Below are positions 28,290-35,790 of a DNA stretch of 64,000 bases, piece after piece. Numbering within the stretch: position 1 is the stretch's first letter; every line of letters starts with the position of its first letter. The DNA is from Streptomyces malachitofuscus (GTDB lineage: Bacteria > Actinomycetota > Actinomycetes > Streptomycetales > Streptomycetaceae): positions 121,281 through 185,280 of the forward strand of contig NZ_BMUF01000005.1 in NCBI RefSeq assembly GCF_014650055.1, written 5' to 3'. A program made the translations under genes and the position numbers. The notes under the pieces were generated by a model. That model was not told where the DNA came from. It worked only from the letters and a program-made list of their open reading frames with translations, and did no database searches.

Positions 28290-29033
28290 ATGGCCCGCAC
28301 CACCCCGCACGACCACCAGCTCACCGAAGGGGATCCCCTCTACCGGAGGATCGCGACACGGTTGCTCGGCGAGCTGCACGACGGGACCATACCGCCCGGC
28401 GAACGCCTGCCGGGCGAGCGGCAGTTGGCCGAGCACTTCGGGGTCAGCCGGGAGACCGTACGGCAGGCGTTGCAACTGCTGCGCCGCGATGGCCTGGTCG
28501 CCACGGACCGACGGGGCAGCCATGCCGCGCTGCCCGGCCTGCCGGTGGAGACGCCGGCGTACTTCGGTTTTCCCCTCGGCGCGGGGGGTGCCGGCCATGG
28601 CTCGGTGACCAGGGCCACCGTCGCCTGGGAGCCACCGTCGTCCGGGCATGCCGAGGCGCTGGGAGTGGCGCCCGGCCGGCCGACTCTGGTGCACCGCTAC
28701 TGGTCCGCGTCGGCCGACGGGCGGGAGTTGCGGACCGCGGTGACATCGTTTTCCGCGGTGGCGCTCGCTGAGGTCGAGGAGCTGTCCCGCTACCGTGACC
28801 GCGCCGACGGGACGTGCCCCGCGGAGTTGCGGCGGGCGTACGACTGGATGCGGCGGGCGGGGCTTTCGCTGCACCACCGCGACACGATCACGCGGATCGC
28901 GGGGACGCCGTCGGTCCGGGTCACCCGGCGGGTGCACGACCAGTACGCCCGGCCGCTGGAGATCACGGAACTGGTCATGGACGCTCAGCAGGAGGTTCTC
29001 GTCTACGAGTTCACGGTGCCTGCCGCGGTCTGA
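28290..29033 (+). CDS. GntR/HutC-family transcriptional regulator
   Basis: 247-residue regulator. N-terminal GntR winged helix (PLYRRIATRLLGELHDGTIPPGERLPGERQ, then LAEHFGVSRETVRQALQLL) is followed by a UTRA ligand-binding domain (about 85-247) with ITRIAGTPSVRVTRR and EITELVMDAQQEVLVYEF. UTRA domains bind small ligands such as phosphorylated sugars. The start at 28290 (AGGAGG seven bases upstream) is chosen because an alternative ATG at 28245 falls inside the second operator-like repeat. Neighbouring acetylxylan esterase is a plausible but unproven target. Confidence 0.88.
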   Translation: MARTTPHDHQLTEGDPLYRRIATRLLGELHDGTIPPGERLPGERQLAEHFGVSRETVRQALQLLRRDGLVATDRRGSHAALPGLPVETPAYFGFPLGAGGAGHGSVTRATVAWEPPSSGHAEALGVAPGRPTLVHRYWSASADGRELRTAVTSFSAVALAEVEELSRYRDRADGTCPAELRRAYDWMRRAGLSLHHRDTITRIAGTPSVRVTRRVHDQYARPLEITELVMDAQQEVLVYEFTVPAAV

Positions 29034-29500
29034 CGCCGGCTGCGGGCCGGTGGTCGTATGCCTGCGGCGCCACTGTCCCTCCGGTGGGGGTGCGCGTAGC
29101 GCCCACGGTGGGTGGGTGGTGCGGGGCCGGGTCGGGGGTGTCCGTCCTCGGACTGGCGCGACTGAGCTTGTCGGTGGGGTGCGCGGCGCGGACGCGCCAG
29201 CCACTGCGGGCGAACACCCCCGCCCCGCCCCCTCCCCGCCGTCGGCGGCCTGCCGCCGCTTCCGCGGGCAGTCGTGCCTCCCCCAGTGCCTTAAGGACCT
29301 GGGGGTACCCCCATGGGCGATGGGGGTACCTCCCGCTCATGGGGGTCCCCCCGCTCGAGCGAAGCCGAGAGTGGGGGAGGAGCCGAGAGTGGGGGAGGCA
29401 CCCGCAAGCGCCGGGCTGCGCGAACACCGAACGGCCAGCACCAACGCCTGGCGCCCTGCGAACACCGGATGCAACCCACCCCCGGCCCCCGCAGGGCCCG
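29034..29500. other. non-coding region with short repeats between convergent genes
   Basis: Between a GntR gene and a convergent methyltransferase gene. It contains palindromic patches around 29302-29326 (tacccccatggg...gggggta type) and a tandem 18-bp repeat at 29364-29399. Several frames are open but have repetitive, low-complexity translations; I see no gene. Confidence 0.6.
29364..29399. repeat. two tandem copies of an 18-bp unit
   Basis: GCCGAGAGTGGGGGAGG(A/C) occurs twice head to tail (29364-29381 and 29382-29399). The preceding sequence GCTCGAGCGAA plus this unit resembles a dispersed intergenic repeat that I recall from several Streptomyces genomes. Confidence 0.7.
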
Positions 29501-30229
29501 TTACGACGACGCCCTCGCGGCGACAACCAGCCGCACCCTCGGACTCCCGTCCCGGCGCCGACCGAACTCGGACAGTTCCCCGAACCGCACAAGGAACCCC
29601 GCCCGCGACAGCCCCCGCCACACGTCCCCGAACCGAACCGCGCGGTAGTACATCACGAACGGCGGACGCCAGACGGCATTGCGCACCCGCATCACCGCAT
29701 CGAAGCCCAGCAGCATCCCGTGCGTCACCGACCCGGGCCGGGGCGGCGCCACCACGGGGAAGACGAAGTGTCCCCCCGGCCGCAACACCGAGTGCACCTG
29801 AGTGAACAGCCCGGGCAGCTCACGCGGCAGAAAATGCCCGAACGCCCCGAAACTCACCACGAGGTCGAAGACCGGTCCGAACGGCAGGGCCCGCGCATCC
29901 GCCCTCACCCAGCCGACCGGCAGCCCCTGCGGCCTCGACCGCACCCGCGCGACCTCCAGCATGCCCGCGCTGAAGTCCACGCCCGTGACGCTCTTCCCGC
30001 ACACCTGCCTCAGCACATCGACGCCCGCACCGGTGCCGCAGCAGAGGTCGAGCCCGGAGTCGTACGGCCCCGTCCGCCGCAGTGCCGAGACCGTGGCGTC
30101 CAGCACGGAGTCCGGCGTGCGGAAGGGGGTGTGGTCGAACTTCGGTGCGAGGAGGTCGTATCCGCGTTCCACGGACGACAGCGCCTGGACGGCGAGTTCG
30201 CGCAGGCGAGGACCTTCGGGGCTGAACAT
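29501..30229 (-). CDS. class I SAM-dependent methyltransferase
   Basis: 242-residue Methyltransf_11/25-type protein. Motif I is GLDLCCGTGAGVDVLRQV near residue 60, the acidic loop VTGVDFSAGMLEVAR follows, then ADARALPFGPVFDLVVSFGAFGHFLP and the post-motif LRPGGHFVFPVVAP. The C-terminal part is hydrophobic and may shape a lipid-like or quinone-like substrate pocket; substrate cannot be named. It stands alone, transcribed toward the GntR gene and divergent from the Rho paralogue leader. Confidence 0.85.
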   Translation of the reverse strand: MFSPEGPRLRELAVQALSSVERGYDLLAPKFDHTPFRTPDSVLDATVSALRRTGPYDSGLDLCCGTGAGVDVLRQVCGKSVTGVDFSAGMLEVARVRSRPQGLPVGWVRADARALPFGPVFDLVVSFGAFGHFLPRELPGLFTQVHSVLRPGGHFVFPVVAPPRPGSVTHGMLLGFDAVMRVRNAVWRPPFVMYYRAVRFGDVWRGLSRAGFLVRFGELSEFGRRRDGSPRVRLVVAARASS

Positions 30230-30513
30230 CGCAACAGCCTAGAGGAGGGCGTGGATCACAGGGGGCTCACACGCGGCGTGGTAAGGTCTGGGGAGCACTT
30301 TCTGTACGCCCCTTTTCGGGCGTGGGTGCCAATTCTCCACGGTTCGCCGTTCCGCCCGTCTTCTGCGACCGGCACAGCGGCTCCTCCTCATCACCTCGTC
30401 GGCCGGGTGTCTCCCGCCGTGAGCTGATTCCGCCGTACGGAGGCGTTCCTCCGCGCGCTTTCTCTCCTTCCCTCACCTGTCCCTGCCCGTCGTCCGTGAA
30501 AGGACCGGCCTCC
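30230..30513 (+). promoter_or_regulatory. long 5' leader of the rho paralogue, with hairpin and C-rich stretch
   Basis: The 284-base region upstream of the Rho gene contains a hairpin ACGCCC-CTTTTC-GGGCGT at 30306-30323 and then a pyrimidine-rich, G-poor stretch (about 30455-30495) just before the Shine-Dalgarno AAAGGA. C-rich unstructured RNA is the kind of sequence that Rho loads on, so Rho-dependent attenuation of its own messenger is possible, as known for rho in other bacteria. A possible -10 element GTAAGGT lies at 30280-30286. Confidence 0.5.
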
Positions 30514-31632
30514 ATGACCCTTACCATCGATTCCTCGCTCCAGCAGACCCAGGTCGTCACCGGCGTCCTCGACATCGACGCGGGCGGGAAGGGGCACCTG
30601 CGTGCCGAGAACCTGTTGCCCTCGTCCGCCGACCCGGTCGTCCCGGCCGCGCTGCTGCGCCGCCATGGCCTACGCAAGGGTGACCGGGTGGAGGGCGTCC
30701 GCGGTGATCGCCGCGGTCTGCTCGACATCATCCGGGTCGAGGGCCGGACGCCCGACACGCCGCGGCGGCGCTTCCGGGATCTGACGCCGCTTCACCCGAG
30801 TGAACGGCTTCGGCTGGAACACCCGGCGTCCGCACTGGCCGGGCGGGCCGTCGATCTGCTGGCGCCGCTCGGCAAGGGGCAGCGCGGGCTGCTCGTGGCC
30901 CCGCCCAAGACCGGCAAGACCGTCCTTCTGCAGCAGCTCGCGGCGGCGGTCGCCGGGAACCACCCGGAGTGCCGGCTGATGGTGCTGCTGGTCGACGAAC
31001 GGCCCGAGGAGGTCACCGACATGCGGCGCTCGGTCCGTGGTGACGTGTACGCCTCGACCTTCGACCGCCCGGCCAAGGAGCACATCGCGCTCGCCGAGCT
31101 GGTCGTCGAGCGGGCCAAGCGCCTGGTCGAGGGTGGTGAGGACGTGGTGGTGCTGCTCGACTCGCTGACCCGGCTGTGCCGGGCGTACAACACCGTGGCC
31201 GCGTCCGGTGGCCGCACGCTCAGCGGTGGTGTGGACGCCTCCGCGCTGCTCGGGCCCAAGCGGTTCTTCGGTGCCGCCCGTCGGGCCGAGGAGGGCGGCT
31301 CGCTCACGATTCTCGCCTCGGCCCTGGTGGAGACCGGCTCCCGCGCCGACGAGTACTACTTCGAGGAGCTCAAGAGCACCGGCAACATGGAGCTGCGGCT
31401 GAGCCGCGAGGCGGCGGCCCGGCGGCTCTTCCCGGCCGTGGACATCACGGGCTCGGGCACCCGGCGCGAGGAACTGCTCCTTGAGCCCGTGGAGTTGGCC
31501 GGCGCCCAGGGTCTGCGGCGCGCCCTGGGGTCCCGGGACGGGCTGACCGGGCTGGAGACGCTGCTGGGGCGGATGCGCGAGACCCCCGACAACGCCACCT
31601 TCCTGCGGCGCCTCCAGCCGACCCTGCCCTGA
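30514..31632 (+). CDS. short Rho-family transcription termination factor paralogue
   Basis: 372-residue Rho hexameric ATPase. The C-terminal motor is fully conserved: Walker A VAPPKTGKTVLLQQLA, catalytic segment VLLVDERPEEVTDMRR, Walker B VVVLLDSLTRLCRAYN, Q-loop GGRTLSGGVDASALLGPKRFFGAAR and R-loop STGNMELRLSREAAARRLFPAVDI. The N-terminus is reduced: it lacks the helical N-domain and the long basic insertion of the main actinobacterial Rho. In the primary-site OB fold the usual GFGFLR reads GKGHLR, so both RNA-stacking phenylalanines are replaced. This is therefore likely a second, specialised Rho rather than the housekeeping copy. ATG 30514 follows GAAAGGA. Confidence 0.88.
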   Translation: MTLTIDSSLQQTQVVTGVLDIDAGGKGHLRAENLLPSSADPVVPAALLRRHGLRKGDRVEGVRGDRRGLLDIIRVEGRTPDTPRRRFRDLTPLHPSERLRLEHPASALAGRAVDLLAPLGKGQRGLLVAPPKTGKTVLLQQLAAAVAGNHPECRLMVLLVDERPEEVTDMRRSVRGDVYASTFDRPAKEHIALAELVVERAKRLVEGGEDVVVLLDSLTRLCRAYNTVAASGGRTLSGGVDASALLGPKRFFGAARRAEEGGSLTILASALVETGSRADEYYFEELKSTGNMELRLSREAAARRLFPAVDITGSGTRREELLLEPVELAGAQGLRRALGSRDGLTGLETLLGRMRETPDNATFLRRLQPTLP

Positions 31633-31658
31633 CGCGGCGTGTGGCATCCGGGTGCTCG

Positions 31659-31675
31659 CGGCCGGCCTCCGGCCG
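31659..31675 (+). terminator. short hairpin downstream of rho paralogue
   Basis: CGGCCGG-CCT-CCGGCCG, a seven-base perfect stem with a three-base loop, 27 bases past the stop codon of the Rho gene and before the carboxypeptidase start. No T-run follows, as is common in Streptomyces. Confidence 0.4.
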
Positions 31676-31717
31676 GGGCAGCGCTGTGTTCCGGGAGGCA
31701 ATTCCTACGTTTGCGGT

Positions 31718-32869
31718 ATGACTATCGGATTTGCTTCACGGGCTGCCGTGTCGACCTGCGCGCTCTGCACGACGGGCCTGCTGGTGCTCGCACCCGCGGC
31801 GGCGACCGCCGACCCCGGGCCGCGGGCGACCGCGGCACCCGCGTCGCTGCTGTTCCGTCCCGGCACGCATGTCCGCCCGCGCCCGGGGGCGCCCGAGGTC
31901 CCGGATCTGTCGGCCCGCGCGTGGCTGGTCGCCGACGCGCGCACCGGAGTGGTGCTCGCGGCGCACGACGCGCACCGCAAACTGGCGCCCGCCAGCACCC
32001 TCAAGACCCTTTTCGCCCTCACCGTGCTGCCGATCCTGCCCGCCGGCATCCGGCACCGGGTGAGAGCGGAGGAGCTGGCGCACATCGGTCCCGGCAGCAG
32101 CCTCGTCGGGGTCGCCGAGGACCGGACGTACCGCGTGTCCGACCTGTGGAACGGGGTGTTCCTCAGCTCCGGCAACGACGCCGTCCGCGTGCTGGCGGCA
32201 CTCAGTGGCGGCTGGCGGGCCACGGCCCAGCGGATGCAGGCGAAGGCCCGCGCGCTCGGCGCCCGCGACACCCGGGTGAAGTCGCCCGACGGCTACGACG
32301 CCCCCGGACAGGTGTCGTCCGCGTACGATCTGGCGGTCTTCGGCCGGGCCGGGCTGCGCAATCCCGAGTTCGCGCGGTACTGCGCCCGGGAGGAGGCCCG
32401 GTTCCCTTCGCGCGACGGTGGCTCCTACGGGCTCGTCAACACCAACCGGCTGCTCACCGGAGCGGACGGTGTCGAGCCGTACCGGGGCCTGGTCGGAATC
32501 AAGAACGGCTACACGAGCAAGGCCGGGAACACGCTCGTGGCGGCCGCCCGGCGCGACGGACGCACCCTCGTGGCGACGGTGCTCAACCCCCGCTCGGACG
32601 ACGGGTTCGCGGTGTACGAGGAGGCCCGCGCGCTCCTGGACTGGGGGTTCGAGGCGGCCGGGCACGTCGACCCCGTGGGGTCCCTGGACGCCCTGCGGAC
32701 CGGACCGCTGCGGGGCCCCGAGGCCGAGTCCGCCGCCGTGCCGGCCGCCCGGCGGGATGAGGGCCCGGGCCGCCCGGTGTCCTGGACGATCGCCGGCGCC
32801 GCGCTGCTGGGCGGCGCCGGGACGTCGCTGTATCTGCGGCTCCGATGGGGTCCCGTGCCGAAGGACTGA
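31718..32869 (+). CDS. D-alanyl-D-alanine carboxypeptidase (PBP5/DacA-like, S11)
   Basis: 383-residue serine peptidase family S11 protein. A signal peptide (VSTCALCTTGLLVLAPAAATA) is followed by the penicillin-binding motifs SxxK in PASTLKTLFALT, SxN in LSSGND and the third motif as KNG (GIKNGYTSKAGNT) in place of KTG. A C-terminal hydrophobic segment (WTIAGAALLGGAGTSLYL) plus basic end anchors it in the membrane. It trims the terminal D-Ala from peptidoglycan stem peptides. ATG 31718 is chosen because it opens a proper signal sequence. It converges on the glutaminase gene with only five bases between stops. Confidence 0.9.
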   Translation: MTIGFASRAAVSTCALCTTGLLVLAPAAATADPGPRATAAPASLLFRPGTHVRPRPGAPEVPDLSARAWLVADARTGVVLAAHDAHRKLAPASTLKTLFALTVLPILPAGIRHRVRAEELAHIGPGSSLVGVAEDRTYRVSDLWNGVFLSSGNDAVRVLAALSGGWRATAQRMQAKARALGARDTRVKSPDGYDAPGQVSSAYDLAVFGRAGLRNPEFARYCAREEARFPSRDGGSYGLVNTNRLLTGADGVEPYRGLVGIKNGYTSKAGNTLVAAARRDGRTLVATVLNPRSDDGFAVYEEARALLDWGFEAAGHVDPVGSLDALRTGPLRGPEAESAAVPAARRDEGPGRPVSWTIAGAALLGGAGTSLYLRLRWGPVPKD

Positions 32870-32874
32870 ACGGC

Positions 32875-33798
32875 TCAGAACACGGAGAGACCGGTGAGCG
32901 TGGTGAAGCGGTCCAGCGCGGCCACACCCGACACCGAGTTGCCCCGCTCGTCCAGTCCTGGCCCCCACACGCACAGGGTGCACCGGCCCGGGACGACGGC
33001 GATGATCCCGCCGCCGACGCCGCTCTTGCCCGGCAGGCCCACCCGGTAGGCGAAGTCGCCGGCCGCGTCGTACGTCCCACAGGTCAGCATGACGGCGTTG
33101 ACCTGTTTGGCCTGGCTGCGGCTGAGCAGCCGGGTGCCGTCGGCCCGGATGCCGTGCCGGGCGAGGAACCCCGTCGCCAGGGCGAGGTCCGCGCAGGACG
33201 CGGCGACGGAGCACTGGCGGAAGTACTGGTCGAGCAGGACCGGCACCGGATTGTCGATGTTGCCGTAGGACGCCATGAAATGGGCGAGGGCGGCGTTGCG
33301 GTCGCCATGGGCGTCCTCGGAGGCGGCGACCTCCAGGTCGAAGGCGAGCTCAGGGTTGCCGCTCTCCGCTCGCAGGAAGGCGAGCAGTTCACCGGCCGCG
33401 TCCCCGGTACGGGTGTGCAGCCGGTCGGTGACGACGAGCGCGCCCGCGTTGATGAACGGGTTGCGCGGGATACCGTCCTCGTACTCCAGCTGCACCAGGG
33501 AGTTGAAGGGATTACCGGACGGCTCGCGGCCCACGTGCTCCCAGAGGGTGTCTCCCTCGCGGGCCAGGTCGAGGGCGAGCGTGAACACCTTGGTGATGGA
33601 CTGTGCCGAGAAGGGCTGCCGCCACTCCCCCACCCCGTACACCGTGCCGTCCGGTTCGGCGACGGCCATGCCGAAGCGGCGCGGATCGCAGGCCGCGAGC
33701 GCCGGGATGTAGTCGGCGGACCGGCCGCGGCCGGGGGTCCGCTCGATCTCCTCGGCGATGCGCTCCAGCACCGGCTGGAAGGTCGTCGACGTTGTCAT
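32875..33798 (-). CDS. glsA: glutaminase A
   Basis: 307-residue glutaminase of the beta-lactamase-like fold. It shows FSAQSITKVFTLALDL (nucleophile Ser and Lys), REPSGNPFNSLVQLEYEDGIPRNPFINAGALVV, and the C-terminal GLPGKSGVGGGIIAVVPG, all characteristic. It hydrolyses glutamine to glutamate and ammonia. Start is not certain: ATGs at 33807 and 33798 are both possible and no strong ribosome site is present; 33798 (MTTSTTFQP) is given. It lies downstream of the asparaginase gene on the same strand, separated by a repeat that forms a strong hairpin, so the two may be separate transcripts. Confidence 0.93.
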   Translation of the reverse strand: MTTSTTFQPVLERIAEEIERTPGRGRSADYIPALAACDPRRFGMAVAEPDGTVYGVGEWRQPFSAQSITKVFTLALDLAREGDTLWEHVGREPSGNPFNSLVQLEYEDGIPRNPFINAGALVVTDRLHTRTGDAAGELLAFLRAESGNPELAFDLEVAASEDAHGDRNAALAHFMASYGNIDNPVPVLLDQYFRQCSVAASCADLALATGFLARHGIRADGTRLLSRSQAKQVNAVMLTCGTYDAAGDFAYRVGLPGKSGVGGGIIAVVPGRCTLCVWGPGLDERGNSVSGVAALDRFTTLTGLSVF

Positions 33799-33853
33799 GA
33801 TCACCATTGTGGGGGACGGATTCGGCGCCTTCTCGAGGAAGGCCGGGGGTCCA

Positions 33854-33915
33854 GCGCCCCGAAGGGGCGCGGGGAACTGCGCGATCAGCTCGCCACGGCC
33901 CGCAGGGGACCTCGA
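33854..33915. repeat. dispersed Streptomyces intergenic repeat with terminator-like hairpin
   Basis: A perfect stem GCGCCCC-GAA-GGGGCGC (33854-33870) is followed by GGGGAACTGCGCGATCAG and a CCACGGCCCGCAGG tail. I recall this ending (AGGGGCGCGGGGAACTGCGCGA) from many intergenic sites in Streptomyces genomes. Here it lies just past the asparaginase gene end and probably serves as its terminator. Confidence 0.7.
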
Positions 33916-33939
33916 CGGCCTGCGTGCCGAGACCAACGC

Positions 33940-34950
33940 TTACGCCGCCGCTGCCGCCGGCTCCAGCGCACGTACCGGGCGTACCTCGCCGACCGGCCGT
34001 CCGCCACCGAGCAGCGGCTCTCCCGCGAACTCCGTCAGCAGCGACCCGTCCACCCCTGCCAGCGCCAGCGCCCCCGCGGCGACCGGGACGCGGGCCCGGG
34101 AGGCGCCGTCGGCGATCTTCACGGCGACGGCGTGTCCGTCGGACAGGGCCGCGACCTGTACGCCCTCGTAACCGTCCTTGGCGAGCAGGCCGGGTACGGC
34201 GCGCATCAGCGCGGCCACGTCCCGGCCGGAGCCGGAGGCCATCTCCGCGTGTTCGCGCATCGCGTCGGCGACGCGTGCCTCCGGGGTGCCGGGTGCGGCG
34301 GTGGTGATCCTGGCGGCGGCACGGGCGAGACCGTGCAGGGAGACGGCGAACAGGGGGGCGCCGCAGCCGTCCACGGTGACCGTGGCCACGCGCTGCCCGG
34401 TGAGGTCCTCGACGGTCTCGGCGATCGTCTGCTGGAGAGGGTGGGCGGGGTCCAGGTAGTCGTCGAGGGACCAGCCGTTCAGCGCGGCCGTGCAGAGCAT
34501 GGCGGCGTGCTTGCCGGAACAGTTCTGCGCGAGCCGGGAGGGCAGGCGTCCCTCGCGCACCCAGGTGTCCCGGACGACGGGGTCGAACGGGAGGTCGGGG
34601 ACGTTGCGGAGGTGGTCCTCGGTCAGCCCCGCCCGTTCGAGGATCCGCCGGGTGCCGGCGAGGTGGCGTTCCTCGCCTGAGTGGCTGGCCGCGGCGAGCG
34701 ACAGCAGTGCGCCGTCGAGCGGGAGTCCCGCCCGGACCATGGCCACCGCCTGGACGGGCTTGAGCGCGGAGCGCGGATAGCAGGCGGCCTCGATGTCGCC
34801 GAGCCGGAAGCGGACCGAGCCGTCCGGTGCGAGGACGACGACGGAGCCGTGGTGGACGCCTTCCACGACACCGCCGCGTATCAGGTGGGCGACGGGTGCG
34901 TGGTGGGGCTCGCGGATCGGGGGTGCGTCCGCGGGGAGACTGCTGTGCAT
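33940..34950 (-). CDS. asparaginase (Asparaginase_II family)
   Basis: 336-residue enzyme of the thermolabile/Rhizobium-type asparaginase family. It contains RGGVVEGVHHGSVVVLAPDG, GDIEAACYPRSALKPVQAVAMV (with the SxxK-like catalytic segment), SHSGEERHLAG, NCSGKHAAML, TVDGCGAPLFAVSL and ASGSGRDVAALM. It deaminates asparagine to aspartate. The start ATG shares one base with the stop of the upstream FadR-type regulator gene (TGATG), showing coupled translation. With glutaminase next door this is a small amide-nitrogen salvage group. Confidence 0.9.
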   Translation of the reverse strand: MHSSLPADAPPIREPHHAPVAHLIRGGVVEGVHHGSVVVLAPDGSVRFRLGDIEAACYPRSALKPVQAVAMVRAGLPLDGALLSLAAASHSGEERHLAGTRRILERAGLTEDHLRNVPDLPFDPVVRDTWVREGRLPSRLAQNCSGKHAAMLCTAALNGWSLDDYLDPAHPLQQTIAETVEDLTGQRVATVTVDGCGAPLFAVSLHGLARAAARITTAAPGTPEARVADAMREHAEMASGSGRDVAALMRAVPGLLAKDGYEGVQVAALSDGHAVAVKIADGASRARVPVAAGALALAGVDGSLLTEFAGEPLLGGGRPVGEVRPVRALEPAAAAA

Positions 34951-35681
34951 CACTCCGCCTGGGGGGAGTCGTGGGCCGATGCGCGGCGCACGATGTCGGT
35001 GAGGGTGGTCTCGACACGGTCGAGATGGTGGGTCATGGCCTCGGCGGCGTCCTGTTCGGAGCCGTCGGCCAGGGCCTCGACGATCGCCCGGTGCTCGCGG
35101 TTGGACTGTTCGCGGCGGCCGCCGAGTTCGTTGAGGAAGGCCGACTGGCGGGCCAGTGCGTCCCGGATCTCCTCGATGACCCGGCGGAACACGGGGTTCT
35201 GGGCGGCCTCGGCCACCGCGAGGTGGAACAGGGTGTCCATCGCCACCCACGCGGTGGTGTCCGTCTCCCGTTCCATCCGGTCCAGGAGATGGGCGAGGTG
35301 ATCCAGGTTCTCCGGGGTACGGCGCCGGGCGGCGTACCCGGCGACCGGGATCTCGATGTGCCGGCGTACCTCCATCAGATCGCTGGCCGCGTAGTCGCCG
35401 AACGTGGGGTCCTCCACGGCGTCGGCCACGACGAAGGTGCCCTTGCCGGTGCGGGACACGGTCAGGCCCATCGTCTGCAGCGCGCGCAGCGCCTCGCGGA
35501 GCACCGGACGGGACACCTCGAGGGTGCGGCACAGCTCCGCCTCGGAGGGGAGCTTGTCGCCGATGGCGTACTCACCGCGCTCTATGGCGCCGCGGAGGTG
35601 GGTGAGCACCGCTTCCATCGCACTGACGCGCCGCGGGCCCGGACCACCTGTCTGGCTGTCTGACAGGTTCACGGTGTGCAT
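34950..35681 (-). CDS. FadR-type GntR transcriptional regulator
   Basis: 243-residue regulator: GntR winged helix (AVLTHLRGAIERGEYAIGDKLPSEAEL, then RTLEVSRPVLREALRALQTMG) and an all-helical FCD ligand-binding domain with metal-ligand-type residues (LMEVRRHIEI, VAMDTLFHLAVAEAAQN, NREHRAIVEAL). It is translationally coupled to the asparaginase gene and probably controls it. Start is uncertain: no Shine-Dalgarno precedes the ATG at 35681 and a -35-like TTGACA sits about 25 bases before it, so a leaderless messenger is possible; an alternative ATG is at 35618. A palindrome (35656-35666) overlaps the first codons. Confidence 0.87.
   Translation of the reverse strand: MHTVNLSDSQTGGPGPRRVSAMEAVLTHLRGAIERGEYAIGDKLPSEAELCRTLEVSRPVLREALRALQTMGLTVSRTGKGTFVVADAVEDPTFGDYAASDLMEVRRHIEIPVAGYAARRRTPENLDHLAHLLDRMERETDTTAWVAMDTLFHLAVAEAAQNPVFRRVIEEIRDALARQSAFLNELGGRREQSNREHRAIVEALADGSEQDAAEAMTHHLDRVETTLTDIVRRASAHDSPQAE
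35656..35666. promoter_or_regulatory. candidate FadR-type operator overlapping gene start
   Basis: CTGTC-T-GACAG is a perfect odd palindrome inside the larger dyad ACCTGTC...GACAGGT (35646-35668). Short dyads with GTC-N-GAC are typical of FadR-subfamily GntR proteins, and this one overlaps the start of the FadR-type gene, fitting autoregulation. Confidence 0.55.
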
Positions 35682-35790
35682 GGTGCGGGGAGACCGGAGG
35701 CCCTGTCAAGCGAGGGTGGGGCCAGCCACACCCCGCACCGGGGGGCAAACATCATTCTGCGTACGGAAATCCGTTCCCATACTGAGGAAC

